A stretch of 64,000 nucleotides of DNA from Halomonas alkaliantarctica (GCF_029854215.1 NZ_CP122961.1:1674001-1738000); one strand, 5' to 3'. Positions 19,363 to 28,499 are shown, counted from the stretch's first letter. Notes: generated by a model from the sequence alone, not told the origin. Program-made: numbers and translations.

Positions 19363-19762
19363 ACGTCGTTCCATTGATGCCACTGCTGAGAGTAATGAGG
19401 TGAATCTCACCCCCATGCTCGACGTGGTATTTATCATGCTGATTTTCTTTATCGTCACCACCAGCTTTGTCAAAGAGAGCGGTGTCGAGATTGAGCGGCC
19501 GGAATCCAGCGCCGCCACCCCGCGCCCGGACGCCCAGGTGCTCGTGGCGATTTCCCCGGAAGGCGCGGTGTGGGTAGATGGCAGTCCCGTGGATGCCCAC
19601 CGGGTCGGCCAACAGGTCGCCGATATGCTGAGTGACGATGGCTCGGTGGTTATCCAGGCGGACCGTGAATCCACTACGGGCTTGCTGATCGAGGTAATGG
19701 ATCGCCTGCGTGAAGCGGGCGTTGACCAAGTGGCGGTGGCGGCGAGTCGGAGCGGGTCATGA
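19355..19762 (+). CDS. exbD: ExbD-type biopolymer transport protein
   Basis: A 135-residue single-helix partner of ExbB. The N-terminal cytoplasmic stretch ends in EVNLTPMLDVVFIMLIFFIV, where the aspartate is the conserved proton-binding residue at the start of the membrane helix. A periplasmic domain follows, with the VVIQADRESTTGLLIEVMD signature. I place the start at ATG 19355, with GGAGGAG just upstream, overlapping exbB by 8 nt. The frame extends upstream, but that part lies within exbB. The stop overlaps tonB (ATGA). Confidence 0.93.
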   Translation: MRRRRSIDATAESNEVNLTPMLDVVFIMLIFFIVTTSFVKESGVEIERPESSAATPRPDAQVLVAISPEGAVWVDGSPVDAHRVGQQVADMLSDDGSVVIQADRESTTGLLIEVMDRLREAGVDQVAVAASRSGS

Positions 19763-20520
19763 TGCGCCACCTGCTGTCGTTATTGGGAGGCGTGGTGCTA
19801 GCGGTGGGCTTGTTCTGGCTGCTGGCGCAGCTGGTTGCACCCCCCGAGCGGGAGCCCGAAGAGCTGACCATGAGCATGGCGATGACGATGGTCGAAGCGC
19901 CGGAGGTCGCACCTGAACAAGAGGTGCCTACGCCTCAACCTGTAGAAGCCGCGCCACAGCAGGCGCCGCCTCCTATGCCCGCACCCGAGCCAGCTCCGGT
20001 GGCGGAAAGCACGATTAGTTTGCCGGAAGTAGAACTGCCGGATGAGCCCGTTGAGTCTGTCGAAATGGACAGCGAGCTCCCCGAGCTTACCGAAGTTGAG
20101 CCGGAACCTGAGCCACAGCCTGAACCTGCTCCAGAACCAGCGCCGAGAGAAGCGCCTGCCGAGCCAGCGCCCGCCGCTACGACGGCTGAGCAGAGTGAAC
20201 CTGCTGAGCGTGAGGCAGCCCCAGCGGCTGAGCCCGCTCTCTCTAACGAGCCGGTTAGCGTTGGTCAAGCCACGCCGACCAGTCGGGTGAATCCTAGCTA
20301 CCCTGCGCGCGCGCAACGGCGGGGTATGGAGGGGTTTGTGGAGGTGGCGTTTACGATTCGCCGCAATGGCAGTGTTGAGGCTTCCTCTATTCGCGTCACC
20401 AATGCACAGCCGCGTCGTGTTTTTGACGATGCCGCACGGGATGCAATTAGCCAGTGGCAATTTGAACCCAGTGATCGGTTACGCAATGCCACCCAGCGGA
20501 TCGAGTTTCAGTTGAGGTAG
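19759..20520 (+). CDS. tonB: TonB family energy transducer
   Basis: A 253-residue protein. An N-terminal membrane anchor (about 5-27) is followed by a long Pro/Glu/Ala-rich periplasmic spacer (about 45-165). The C-terminal TonB domain carries NPSYPARAQRRGMEGFVEVAF and ends in ISQWQFEPSDRLRNATQRIEF. The YP motif and the final strand are typical of TonB2-class proteins. It overlaps exbD by 4 nt. It should link the ExbB/ExbD motor to outer-membrane iron receptors, none of which is encoded nearby. Confidence 0.92.
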   Translation: MMRHLLSLLGGVVLAVGLFWLLAQLVAPPEREPEELTMSMAMTMVEAPEVAPEQEVPTPQPVEAAPQQAPPPMPAPEPAPVAESTISLPEVELPDEPVESVEMDSELPELTEVEPEPEPQPEPAPEPAPREAPAEPAPAATTAEQSEPAEREAAPAAEPALSNEPVSVGQATPTSRVNPSYPARAQRRGMEGFVEVAFTIRRNGSVEASSIRVTNAQPRRVFDDAARDAISQWQFEPSDRLRNATQRIEFQLR

Positions 20521-20524
20521 CGGA

Positions 20525-21604
20525 ATGAAGCGTCTTGTATGCCTTTTATTATTAAGCGTTTGGCCTCTCTCATCACAGGCCAGTCCAGCGCTACAAGGTG
20601 ATGTGATTGCTGACCTCCATGCGCTGCAAAGCCAGTTAAAAGAGAGCCAGTCGCAAGAGGGTACGTTGGCTCAAGTCGTCGAGCGGGCAACTGCCCAGGC
20701 AGAGTGGTTGGCATCCGGCAACCAATCGGATCAGTGGGCCAGCGCGCTCTATCAGCAGTTGGCGGCAGGCGCCTTGGCGCGTCAGGATCAGCACGCTGCG
20801 GCAGCGGATCGGCTGGCGATTGCCCGTGGTTTAAACGGTGTCGATAGTGCCCAAGCAGCCCGCTGGCTTCGTGAGGAGGCCTCACTGCGCCGTGCTGCCG
20901 GTCAGCGTGATCAGGCCATTGAGTTATTCAGTGAGTGGTTGTCCAGTCAACAAGACATTGAGGCTGTTTGGCAGTTAATCCGCCTGTTGGCACAGCAGGA
21001 GCGCTGGGAGGAAGCTGCCGATTGGCTTGAGCAGGCACTTAATGAAACACCAGCGCTAACTGAGACGCAGCAGGCTCTGGCGCTTGCCGTGTTTCGCAAT
21101 GCAGGGCAGGGTGATAAGGCATTGGGTTGGCTGCTGGATGGCTTGAGCGCGCAAAGCGCCGCCGCCGATTGGCGCCAAGCCGCTGGGCTTGCCCAGCAGG
21201 CCGGTCAGACTGGGGTAGCCGCTGGCCTGTGGGAGACGGCGTGGCAATTAGGCAAGCTAACCGAGCAGGAAGATTTCTGGCTGTTGATACAGCTCCATGT
21301 CGCGGGCGGAACCCCCGCAAGAGCGGCAGAGCATTTAGAACAGGCGCTTGATGAGGGTGATATTGTCCGCGATGAATCCCATCTGCGTTTGCTTGCCAAC
21401 GCCTGGCGGCAGGCGAAAGACGTTGAGAAGGCCCTAAATGCCTGGCACGCCTTGGCTCTGAATACGCAAGCTGCCGCCGACTGGCGGACCTATGGCCAGC
21501 TCGCTTACGCCTGGGGTGAGGATGGGCAAGCGAAACAAGCCTTTGCCCGCGCCTCGTCGCTAGGTGACGAGGAGGCGGAGCAGTGGCTGGCCAGCTTTAA
21601 CTAG
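20525..21604 (+). CDS. Periplasmic TPR-repeat protein of the TonB2-type operon
   Basis: A 359-residue protein with a signal peptide (MKRLVCLLLLSVWPLSSQA) and a run of alpha-helical repeats rich in Ala, Trp and Gln. Typical tetratricopeptide half-repeats include AIELFSEWLSSQ, WEEAADWLEQALNE, and the last repeat GQAKQAFARASSLGDEEA. A TPR protein closes TonB2 operons in Vibrio and allies, where it supports iron uptake. It lies 4 nt after tonB. Its binding partner is unknown. Confidence 0.83.
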   Translation: MKRLVCLLLLSVWPLSSQASPALQGDVIADLHALQSQLKESQSQEGTLAQVVERATAQAEWLASGNQSDQWASALYQQLAAGALARQDQHAAAADRLAIARGLNGVDSAQAARWLREEASLRRAAGQRDQAIELFSEWLSSQQDIEAVWQLIRLLAQQERWEEAADWLEQALNETPALTETQQALALAVFRNAGQGDKALGWLLDGLSAQSAAADWRQAAGLAQQAGQTGVAAGLWETAWQLGKLTEQEDFWLLIQLHVAGGTPARAAEHLEQALDEGDIVRDESHLRLLANAWRQAKDVEKALNAWHALALNTQAAADWRTYGQLAYAWGEDGQAKQAFARASSLGDEEAEQWLASFN

Positions 21605-21668
21605 TTAATCTCACGTACAAAAGATGTTCGTCCAGTACTGTGGATCGGCGATAGGGTAAAGCGAGGGT

Positions 21669-21728
21669 CTTTTTCCAAGGATGGAAAAAGTAGCGCCCAT
21701 GGATGGGTTCACAGCGCCCTCGCGGCGC
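21669..21728. repeat. Cluster of three short hairpins, possible dispersed intergenic repeat
   Basis: Three hairpins lie end to end in the 147-nt gap between convergent genes: CTTTTTCC/GGAAAAAG at 21669-21690 with an AAGGAT loop, CCCA/TGGG at 21696-21707 with a TGGA loop, and GCGCC/GGCGC at 21714-21728. The shared loop theme (C-C-A-A/T-G-G-A-T-G-G) makes it look like a mobile or dispersed palindromic element rather than a plain terminator. No second copy is seen in this window. Confidence 0.4.
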
Positions 21729-21751
21729 CCTAACGCCGTATGCAGGGAGGT

Positions 21752-22579
21752 CTAGATTTTAAGCGTGAGAGCGAAGTCGCTCCAGGTAGGCGCGTGATCA
21801 GAGGGGCGTTCCATGCCGCGCAGGTCGTAGTCGATGCCAGCGGCAGTCACCTGATCGGCTAGCGCCTTGGTGACTAGAATATAGTCGATACGCAGGCCGC
21901 GCTTGGGCTCCTGGTTAAACCCTTTTGAGCGGTAGTCGAACCAGCTAAAGCGGTCATCGCTTTGTGGATAGCAGAGGCGATAGCTATCGGTAAGCCCCCA
22001 GGCTTTGATGCCTTCGAGCCATTCGCGCTCAATGGGTTGAAAGCTGGTTTTGCCTTCGCGCAGCCAGCGCTTGCGGTTAGCGTCGCCGATACCGATGTCC
22101 TGGTCTTCCGGTGAAATATTAAAGTCGCCCATGATCGCCAATCGCTCGCCAGGACGGTGCTGGTCGTTGAGCAATCGCGCTAGCTGGCCATAAAAGCGCT
22201 CTTTATGGGGGAATTTGGTCGGGTGAGTAACGTTTTCACCCTGAGGGAAGTAGCCGTTCCATACCGTTACTGTGTCGCCATCTTCCGCCAGCAAGCGGAC
22301 GCCAATCATGCGGCGCTGGGCATCTTCCTCATCGTCGGGGAAGCCGTAAAAAACTTCAGCGGGCGCCTGGCGGCACATCAAGGCAACGCCGTAGTGGCCT
22401 TTTTGGCCGTGATAAAAAACGTGGTAACCCATGGCTTCCACGTCGGCGATGGGGAACTCGCTGTCTTGCACTTTGGTTTCCTGAAGCCCAATCACGTCCG
22501 GCTGCTGAGTGTCGATCAACGCCTGTAACTGGTGAAGCCGTGCTCGGATGCCATTAATGTTGAACGAAACCAAGCGCAT
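21752..22579 (-). CDS. xthA: Exodeoxyribonuclease III (AP endonuclease)
   Basis: A 275-residue base-excision repair nuclease that cuts DNA 5' to abasic sites and degrades 3' ends. Family motifs are SFNINGIRARLHQL at the N-terminus, IGLQETKVQDSEFP (metal-binding Glu), GDFNISPEDQDIG in the middle, and RGLRIDYILVT and PSDHAPTW (catalytic Asp-His) near the end. Length is normal. Its ATG overlaps the stop of a small basic-protein gene (TAATG), so both are co-translated. Confidence 0.96.
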   Translation of the reverse strand: MRLVSFNINGIRARLHQLQALIDTQQPDVIGLQETKVQDSEFPIADVEAMGYHVFYHGQKGHYGVALMCRQAPAEVFYGFPDDEEDAQRRMIGVRLLAEDGDTVTVWNGYFPQGENVTHPTKFPHKERFYGQLARLLNDQHRPGERLAIMGDFNISPEDQDIGIGDANRKRWLREGKTSFQPIEREWLEGIKAWGLTDSYRLCYPQSDDRFSWFDYRSKGFNQEPKRGLRIDYILVTKALADQVTAAGIDYDLRGMERPSDHAPTWSDFALTLKI

Positions 22580-22836
22580 TACGAGTCGTCCCCCTGAGGC
22601 TTGTTAGTGCCGCTATCAGTTTTATCAGGATGAATGGCAATATCCTGACCGTTCTGCTGGCGGGCGAGTTTTCTCACCGCCTGAAGCTTGCGCTGCTGCT
22701 GTTTTTTAGCCACAAAGCGGCGCGAAGGGGCGACCTGGTCTGGGTTGTCATGGCGCCACTTTTTATAATCTTTACGCCGGCCGGTACGGATTGTCACCTT
22801 ATCAGCCAGTGAACGAGTTTTTTTCTTACGCGTCAT
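22579..22836 (-). CDS. Small basic hypothetical protein coupled to xthA
   Basis: An 85-residue, very Lys/Arg/Gln-rich protein with no membrane segment. Its ribosome site is good (GGAG 6 nt before ATG 22836) and its stop overlaps the xthA start by one nucleotide. Visible blocks include TRKKKTRSLADKVT and RRFVAKKQQQRKLQAV. High charge suggests binding to nucleic acid or ribosomes, but I do not recognise the family. The ribosome site and coupling argue that it is real. Confidence 0.65.
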   Translation of the reverse strand: MTRKKKTRSLADKVTIRTGRRKDYKKWRHDNPDQVAPSRRFVAKKQQQRKLQAVRKLARQQNGQDIAIHPDKTDSGTNKPQGDDS

Positions 22837-22980
22837 GTCGCGCTCCTTACGTCGATTTGACGGCTATTCTAACAGGCCTTGGGACTCCTTCGACAGCAGG
22901 ACGCGCTCTTATCGCCAAGCCCTGGTACAATGCGCACTTCGTAATGCCAACTTCCACAGCAATGGACAGATAGACAGCCT

Positions 22981-24255
22981 ATGAGCGAGTCGGAACAGAC
23001 CACAGCACCGGCCCAGAATCGCAAGCCAAAACGTCGCCGTCGTAAACCGCGTCGTCGCCAGTCGAGCTGGGATCTTCGTCAGTTTCAGGTGCCCGCCGTG
23101 GCCGGCAAGTGGCGCTTTCATGACTTTGATTTGCCGCTGCCTTTAATGCGCGCTATTCATGCCCAAGGGTTTGAGTACTGCACGCCTATTCAAGCCGAGG
23201 CCCTGCGCCAAACGCTATTGGGTGGCGACATTGTCGGCAAAGCGCAAACGGGAACCGGTAAAACCGCGGCCTTTTTGATCTCTGTGATGGCCTACTTCCT
23301 GGAAGAGCCAACACCCAATGGTCAAAAACCAGGTGCGCCGCGCGCCTTGATTATTGCGCCCACCCGCGAGCTGGCACTGCAGATCGAAAAAGATGCTAAA
23401 GCGTTAGCGCGCTTCACCCAGCTCAACGTGGCGAGTGTGGTCGGCGGTATGGACTACCAGAAGCAGCGTGAAAGCCTGGGCAGCAAGATCGATATTCTGG
23501 TGGCGACACCTGGGCGCCTGTTGGATTTCCATCAGAAGCGCGATATCGACCTCAATGAAGTCGAAGTATTGGTGTTGGATGAAGCCGACCGTATGTTGTC
23601 GATGGGCTTTATCCCCGACGTGAAGCGAATTATTCGCTACACGCCGAAGAAAGAGGAGCGTCAAACCTTCCTCTTCTCGGCCACCTTTACTGACGACATC
23701 TTGAATCTTGCCAGTCAGTGGACGCTTGATCCTGCCCACGTTGAGATCGAAGTGACCGTCGAGAATCAGGCGGATATCGATCAGCGCGTGTATTTGGTGT
23801 CTGATGACGACAAGCAGCGTTTGCTGGTTAATCTACTCCAGCAGGAAAGCTTTGAGCGCGTCATGGTCTTTGGTAACCGCCGTGACTTAGTGCGCAAGCT
23901 TGACGACCTGCTCAAAAAAGCCGGTGTCAGTGCGGCGATGCTGTCGGGGGATGTGCCTCAGAATCAGCGCATCAAGACACTGGAAAGCTTCCGTGAAGGC
24001 GAGATTCAGGTGTTGGTCGCAACCGACGTTGCTGGCCGTGGGATCCACATTGAAGACGTCAGTCACGTCATCAACTACACCCTGCCGGAAGACCCGGAAG
24101 ACTACGTACACCGTATCGGTCGTACCGGTCGCGCTGGTGCCAAGGGTGTGTCGATTAGCTTCGTCGGTGAAGAGGATGCCTTCTCGCTGCCGGAAATCGA
24201 ACGCTATATCAACGACAAGCTGCCCTGCGTGCATCCGCCGGAAGGTATGCTCTAA
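22981..24255 (+). CDS. rhlB: ATP-dependent RNA helicase RhlB
   Basis: A 424-residue DEAD-box helicase. After an Arg/Lys-rich N-terminal tail come the Q-motif region ([12 protein letters not shown]), Walker A AQTGTGKT near residue 87, DEAD at about 200-203 (LDEADRML), SAT (LFSATFTDD), and [10 protein letters not shown] near 376. The core continues to a short C-terminus. RhlB helps RNase E degrade structured mRNA. Similarity to RhlB of pseudomonads decides the name; other DEAD-box paralogues such as RhlE have much longer basic tails. It is followed 5 nt later by dinG. Confidence 0.88.
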   Translation: MSESEQTTAPAQNRKPKRRRRKPRRRQSSWDLRQFQVPAVAGKWRFHDFDLPLPLMRAIHAQGFEYCTPIQAEALRQTLLGGDIVGKAQTGTGKTAAFLISVMAYFLEEPTPNGQKPGAPRALIIAPTRELALQIEKDAKALARFTQLNVASVVGGMDYQKQRESLGSKIDILVATPGRLLDFHQKRDIDLNEVEVLVLDEADRMLSMGFIPDVKRIIRYTPKKEERQTFLFSATFTDDILNLASQWTLDPAHVEIEVTVENQADIDQRVYLVSDDDKQRLLVNLLQQESFERVMVFGNRRDLVRKLDDLLKKAGVSAAMLSGDVPQNQRIKTLESFREGEIQVLVATDVAGRGIHIEDVSHVINYTLPEDPEDYVHRIGRTGRAGAKGVSISFVGEEDAFSLPEIERYINDKLPCVHPPEGML

Positions 24256-24260
24256 GCCGC

Positions 24261-26390
24261 ATGCTCGATACAGCCCTCAAAAGCGAGATTCAAGACGCTT
24301 ACCGTCGCGTGGTGGACACTCTTGAGCTGACCCCACGCTACGGCCAGCGCATGATGATCGCTGAAATCGCCCGGACGCTGGGTAATATAGAGAGCGACGG
24401 CGAGGGTAGGCGAACCAGCGATACCCATGTTTGTGTGCTTGAAGCAGGCACCGGTACCGGGAAAACGCTGGCTTATCTGATCGCCGCCTTGCCGATCGCG
24501 AAAGCGCGTGGCAAGCGGCTGATTATCTCGACGGCCACGGTCGCCCTCCAAGAGCAGGTGCTGAATCAGGACTTGCCTTCACTCGCCAGCCACAGCGGTA
24601 TCGCCTTTCGCTATGCATTAGCCAAAGGGCGTGGCCGCTATGTGTGCGTGGCGCGTTTGGATCAGGCGCTCGAAGGTATTGAACCCAACCCGACGCTCTC
24701 GCTGTTTGAGCAGTCGCTGCAAACGCAAAGCAGTGATTTTACGGTCATTGCCAGCGATATGGCGCAAGCTTACGGTCAGGGCGAATGGGAAGGGGATCGT
24801 GATAACTGGCCTGAGGCGATTGACGATGCCCACTGGCGGCGGCTGACGGTTGATCATCGCCAATGCACGGGCAGGCGCTGCGGGCACTTTGGTGCCTGCG
24901 CGTTTTTTCGTTCCCGTCGTGAGCTTGAAAACGCCGATGTGATCGTCGCCAATCATGACCTTGTGCTGGCCGATCTAGCCTTGGGCGGTGGCGCTATTCT
25001 GCCTGACCCCGCGGACTGCATTTTTGTCTTCGATGAAGGCCACCACCTGCCCGAGAAGGCGCTTTCCCATTTCGCCCACCGCTTTGCAGTGCACGGCTGC
25101 TTGCGCTGGCTGAAAACGCTGAAAAGCAGTTTGACCGACCTTCACCAAGCGTTAGCCATTCAGCCAACGGTGTCGCGGCTGTTAGTCAGCTTGCCTGAGC
25201 TGATTCATAACCTGGAACCCGCGCTGGGCGATGTGTTTAGCATGGGGCATCAATTGGCGGAGCGGCCAAATGGTTTGGCTGATGAAGAGGCCACCCATCA
25301 ATCGCGCTTTGAGAAGGGGCAAGTGCCCGATGCTCTTCGTGAACAGGCGCAGCAGCTGTTGGTGATGTTTGCTTCACTGTCGCGCTGCTTGGAAAGCATC
25401 AGTGATATTCTGCGCGAAAGTCTTGATCCCGATAAGCAGACCGGCCTCGATCGTGAGCAGGCAGAAACCTGGCTGCCGCTCGTCGCGTTGCTTCATGGCC
25501 GAGCGCTAGAAGCGCATGCGCTGTGGCAGGCGTTTAGCGAGCAGGATGTTGCTAATGAGGCGCCCAGCGCCCGTTGGATTACCCTAAGCCGTGTAGCGGG
25601 GGAGCCGGAAGTTGAGTTTTCGGCTAGCCCCGTTTCAGCAGCGCATACCTTGGCCAAGCATTTATGGGGACGCTGTCACGGTGCGGTGGTTACTTCGGCA
25701 ACCCTGACCGCTTTAGGGCGCTTTGAGCGTCTGCAGGAGCGTGCAGGTCTGGCGAATCGCTACCGCTATCAGGCGCTACCGAGCCCCTTTGATTACGCCA
25801 ATGCGGTGCTGCGTGTTCCCAAAGAGGCCACCGATCCTGGCGACAGGGAGGCCCACGAGCGGGCAATTGTGACTTTTGTCTCGCAATTGGCCGATAAAGA
25901 GGCGGCGCTGGTGCTGTTCTCTTCCCGTGCCCAGCTGCGCGCGGTCGATAAAGCCTTGCCCGCCAGTGTGAAGGAGCGCGTGCTCGCTCAGGATGCGTTG
26001 CCTAAGCGTGAGCTTATCGAGCGCCATCGGGCGGCCGTGGATAGGGGCGAGGGGAGTATCATCTTTGGCTTGGCGAGCTTTGCCGAGGGGATCGATCTTC
26101 CCGGCGACTATTTGACGCACGTGGTGATTACGCGGCTACCCTTTGCGGTACCCGATGACCCGGTGGGCGCTACGTTAGCGGAGTGGATAGAGAGCCAGGG
26201 TGGCAATGCGTTTATGCGCATTAGCGTGCCTGATGCGTCTATTAAGCTGGTGCAGGCCTGCGGACGCTTGATTCGCAAAGAGAGTGATCGTGGGACGATC
26301 ACCTTGCTGGACAAACGGGTGATTACCCGCCGCTACGGGCAAGCACTGCTGGACGCACTGCCGCCATTTCGGCGCGAAATTAGTCGCTAG
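24261..26390 (+). CDS. dinG: DinG-type ATP-dependent DNA helicase (XPD-like)
   Basis: A 709-residue superfamily 2 helicase of the DinG/XPD kind, acting 5'-3' on DNA including D-loops and RNA-DNA hybrids. Walker A is EAGTGTGKT at 60-68, and the Walker B box is DEGH near residue 257. A 4Fe-4S cluster is indicated by the cysteine after GRGRYV and by CTGRRCGHFGAC in the intervening domain. The C-terminal helicase half has GLASFAEGIDLPGDYL and QACGRLIRKESDRG. It resembles E. coli DinG rather than YoaA. It lies just after rhlB. Confidence 0.92.
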   Translation: MLDTALKSEIQDAYRRVVDTLELTPRYGQRMMIAEIARTLGNIESDGEGRRTSDTHVCVLEAGTGTGKTLAYLIAALPIAKARGKRLIISTATVALQEQVLNQDLPSLASHSGIAFRYALAKGRGRYVCVARLDQALEGIEPNPTLSLFEQSLQTQSSDFTVIASDMAQAYGQGEWEGDRDNWPEAIDDAHWRRLTVDHRQCTGRRCGHFGACAFFRSRRELENADVIVANHDLVLADLALGGGAILPDPADCIFVFDEGHHLPEKALSHFAHRFAVHGCLRWLKTLKSSLTDLHQALAIQPTVSRLLVSLPELIHNLEPALGDVFSMGHQLAERPNGLADEEATHQSRFEKGQVPDALREQAQQLLVMFASLSRCLESISDILRESLDPDKQTGLDREQAETWLPLVALLHGRALEAHALWQAFSEQDVANEAPSARWITLSRVAGEPEVEFSASPVSAAHTLAKHLWGRCHGAVVTSATLTALGRFERLQERAGLANRYRYQALPSPFDYANAVLRVPKEATDPGDREAHERAIVTFVSQLADKEAALVLFSSRAQLRAVDKALPASVKERVLAQDALPKRELIERHRAAVDRGEGSIIFGLASFAEGIDLPGDYLTHVVITRLPFAVPDDPVGATLAEWIESQGGNAFMRISVPDASIKLVQACGRLIRKESDRGTITLLDKRVITRRYGQALLDALPPFRREISR

Positions 26391-26402
26391 AAGGTAATAG
26401 AA

Positions 26403-26422
26403 AACCCCGCCGCAGCGGGGTT
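26403..26422 (-). terminator. Terminator for aroF, possibly also dinG
   Basis: AACCCCGC (26403-26410) and GCGGGGTT (26415-26422) make an 8-bp GC stem with a 4-nt loop between the convergent dinG and aroF genes. On the minus strand a T run follows directly, so it suits aroF best. Confidence 0.75.
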
Positions 26423-26428
26423 CTCGGA

Positions 26429-27505
26429 TTACTTGGCGATGCGCTTTGCCAGAGTGGCGGCAAGTTTGTCGTTCATGCGGTTGAAGGTTTCCACCGTGGT
26501 GTCCCAGTCGATGCAGGCATCGGTGATGGAAACGCCATACTTCAGTTGGCTAAGGTCTTGGGTCAGTTTTTGATTGCCCCAGCCAATGTTGGATTCAACC
26601 ATCAGGCCGATAATCGAGGTGTTGCCTTCCAAAATCTGGTTGGTAACATTCTCAAGCACTAACGGCTGTAGCGCGGCGTCTTTGTTGGAGTTGGCGTGGG
26701 AGCAGTCGATCATGATGTTGGGCGATAGCTTGGCTTTCTCGAGCTCTTTCTCCGCCAGGGCAACGCTTACGCTGTCGTAGTTGGGCTTACCGTTGCCACC
26801 GCGTAGAACGACGTGGCCGTAGGCGTTGCCGCGAGTGCGAATAATCGCTACCTGACCCGCCTGGTTAATGCCCAGGAAATTGTGCGGGCTGGCCACTGAC
26901 TGAAGCGCGTTAATCGCCACGTCCAGGCTGCCGTCGGTACCGTTTTTAAAGCCGACCGGACAGGAGAGGCCAGACGCCATTTCCCGGTGGGTCTGGGACT
27001 CCGTGGTGCGGGCGCCAATCGCTGACCAACTGATGCAGTCTTGCAGGTACTGTGGCGAGATAGGGTCGAGGGCTTCGGTAGCGAGCGGTAAGCCCATTTC
27101 GGCCAGATCGACCAGCAATTTACGGGCGATATGCAGGCCTTCATCGATCTCGAAAGAGTCGTTGAGGTGCGGGTCGTTGATCAGGCCTTTCCAGCCAACC
27201 GTTGTGCGCGGTTTTTCGAAATAGACACGCATCACGATATACAGGCTGTCGCTGACTTGGTCCGCCAGCGCACGCAGGCGGCGGGCGTAGTCGAGGGCGG
27301 CTTCCACATCGTGGATTGAGCATGGGCCGACCACTACCAGCAGTCGGGGGTCGTTGCCATCGAGGATATTCTGAATGGTTTGACGACCTTCGATCACGGT
27401 GCGCTCTGCCGCTTCAGTTAACGGCACGGCGCTCTTGAGCGCTTCTGGCGTGGTGAGAACGTCTTGAGCGAGGACGTTAAGGTTATTAACCTGCTGTTCT
27501 GACAT
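26429..27505 (-). CDS. aroF: 3-deoxy-7-phosphoheptulonate synthase, Tyr-type
   Basis: A 358-residue first enzyme of the shikimate pathway, condensing phosphoenolpyruvate and erythrose 4-phosphate. Class I motifs include VVGPCSIHD, MRVYFEKPRTTVGWKGLI, ARTTESQTHREMASGLS, GFKNGTDGS and DCSHANSNKD. The wording LATEALDP and GINQAGQVAI is closer to E. coli AroF (tyrosine-sensitive) than to AroG; feedback specificity is inferred. I start at ATG 27505; the frame runs 20 codons further upstream, but that part is unlike the family. The upstream gap is shared with the divergent algU. Confidence 0.92.
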   Translation of the reverse strand: MSEQQVNNLNVLAQDVLTTPEALKSAVPLTEAAERTVIEGRQTIQNILDGNDPRLLVVVGPCSIHDVEAALDYARRLRALADQVSDSLYIVMRVYFEKPRTTVGWKGLINDPHLNDSFEIDEGLHIARKLLVDLAEMGLPLATEALDPISPQYLQDCISWSAIGARTTESQTHREMASGLSCPVGFKNGTDGSLDVAINALQSVASPHNFLGINQAGQVAIIRTRGNAYGHVVLRGGNGKPNYDSVSVALAEKELEKAKLSPNIMIDCSHANSNKDAALQPLVLENVTNQILEGNTSIIGLMVESNIGWGNQKLTQDLSQLKYGVSITDACIDWDTTVETFNRMNDKLAATLAKRIAK

Positions 27506-27899
27506 CTTGCTACCTGTGCTTGCACTATTTGTGAGAAAAAGTGACGGGGGCGATAAAAGTGGCACCTACTATCGCTTGCCGAGTAGGTAAAAATCAATTG
27601 TTGTGGAACTACAGCGACATTAAAAGTGTCAGCCGCAGGGTTTTGCGAAAGGGGGTAAGCGCTTGATGCGCTGCGCGGAACGCGTAACACTGGGGCCTGT
27701 GTTGTTGAAATTTAGGTCGTTAAAATTCAGTACCGTTATAAAATGCAGCAACACATTCGGGCGAGGTTTTCGCTCTTTTATTCACTCTATGATTAATCAA
27801 TGCCCAAGGGACGCTATGCTGCTTGCTGTGAACGCCCACTTGTCAGGGCTAATAGGAATGGGGCTCGGCGCGCGCCGTACGAGCTGGAGGAGCGTGTGA
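27506..27899. other. Intergenic region between divergent aroF and algU
   Basis: A 394-nt gap. Short open frames are present but lack ribosome sites and family resemblance. It must contain the aroF promoter and one or more algU promoters. The best lead for algU autoregulation is the sigma-E-like site at 27606-27632. Strong algU ribosome site GGAGGAG lies at its right end. Confidence 0.55.
27606..27632 (+). promoter_or_regulatory. Weak candidate sigma-E/AlgU promoter
   Basis: GAACT-A at 27606-27611 and TCAG at 27629-27632 are 17 nt apart, resembling the GAACTT / TCTGA elements of AlgU-dependent promoters. Autoregulation of algU is known in pseudomonads. The -10 match is poor and the site lies nearly 270 nt before the gene. 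Confidence 0.28.
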
Positions 27900-28499
27900 A
27901 TGGGCACTCGGGAAACAGACCAACAGCTTGTTGAACGTGCCCAAAAAGGTGATACGCGCGCTTTTGATCTGCTGGTAAAGAAATACCAGCACAAAATTAT
28001 CGGCCTGATTGGTCGTTATGTTCATGACCACTCTGAAGTTCAGGATGTGGCCCAGGAGGCATTTATCAAGGCGTATCGCGCCTTGGGCAAGTTTCGCTCA
28101 GAAAGTGCGTTCTACACCTGGATGTATCGCATCGCGATTAACACGGCGAAAAACTATCTGGTCTCGCGGGGAAGGCGCCCGCCGGGAAGCGATATGGATA
28201 TTGTCGACGCTGAAATTATTGATCAAAGCGGACGGTTAGCAGATTCCGAGTCACCGGAAGCGGCGATTGCCAGAGACCAGCTCGAGGCCGCGGTTTATCA
28301 GGCGATTGAAAACCTGCCCGATGACCTGCGCACGGCAATTACTTTACGCGAGCTGGACGGCCTTGCTTACGAAGATATTGCGCAGGTCATGCAGTGCCCC
28401 GTAGGCACCGTTCGATCGCGAATTTTCCGTGCTCGCGAGGCGGTTGATGAACATATTCGCCCATTAGTTTCGACGGCGCGGAACAGTCGCGATGAGTAG
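27900..28499 (+). CDS. algU: Extracytoplasmic stress sigma factor AlgU/RpoE
   Basis: A 199-residue group IV sigma factor that directs the envelope-stress regulon. Region 2 is visible as KYQHKIIGLIGRYVHD and EVQDVAQEAFIKAYRAL. FYTWMYRIAINTAKNYLVS follows. Region 4 carries LPDDLRTAITLRELDGL and CPVGTVRSRIFRAREA. ATG 27900 has GGAGGAG 7 nt upstream. The next genes are the anti-sigma factor mucA, then mucB, mucC and mucD, the usual locus order. The spacing to mucA (315 nt) is longer than usual. Confidence 0.96.
   Translation: MGTRETDQQLVERAQKGDTRAFDLLVKKYQHKIIGLIGRYVHDHSEVQDVAQEAFIKAYRALGKFRSESAFYTWMYRIAINTAKNYLVSRGRRPPGSDMDIVDAEIIDQSGRLADSESPEAAIARDQLEAAVYQAIENLPDDLRTAITLRELDGLAYEDIAQVMQCPVGTVRSRIFRAREAVDEHIRPLVSTARNSRDE

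Noticed and set aside
19798..20460. A 220-residue open frame on the minus strand opposite tonB
   Set aside because: Arises from the biased Pro/Glu/Ala codons of the tonB spacer; Arg/Leu-rich nonsense protein, no ribosome site.
23404..23739. Minus-strand open frame opposite rhlB
   Set aside because: Shadow of a conserved DEAD-box gene.
27663..27899. A 78-residue plus-strand frame before algU
   Set aside because: No ribosome site and no resemblance to known proteins; region more likely carries promoters.
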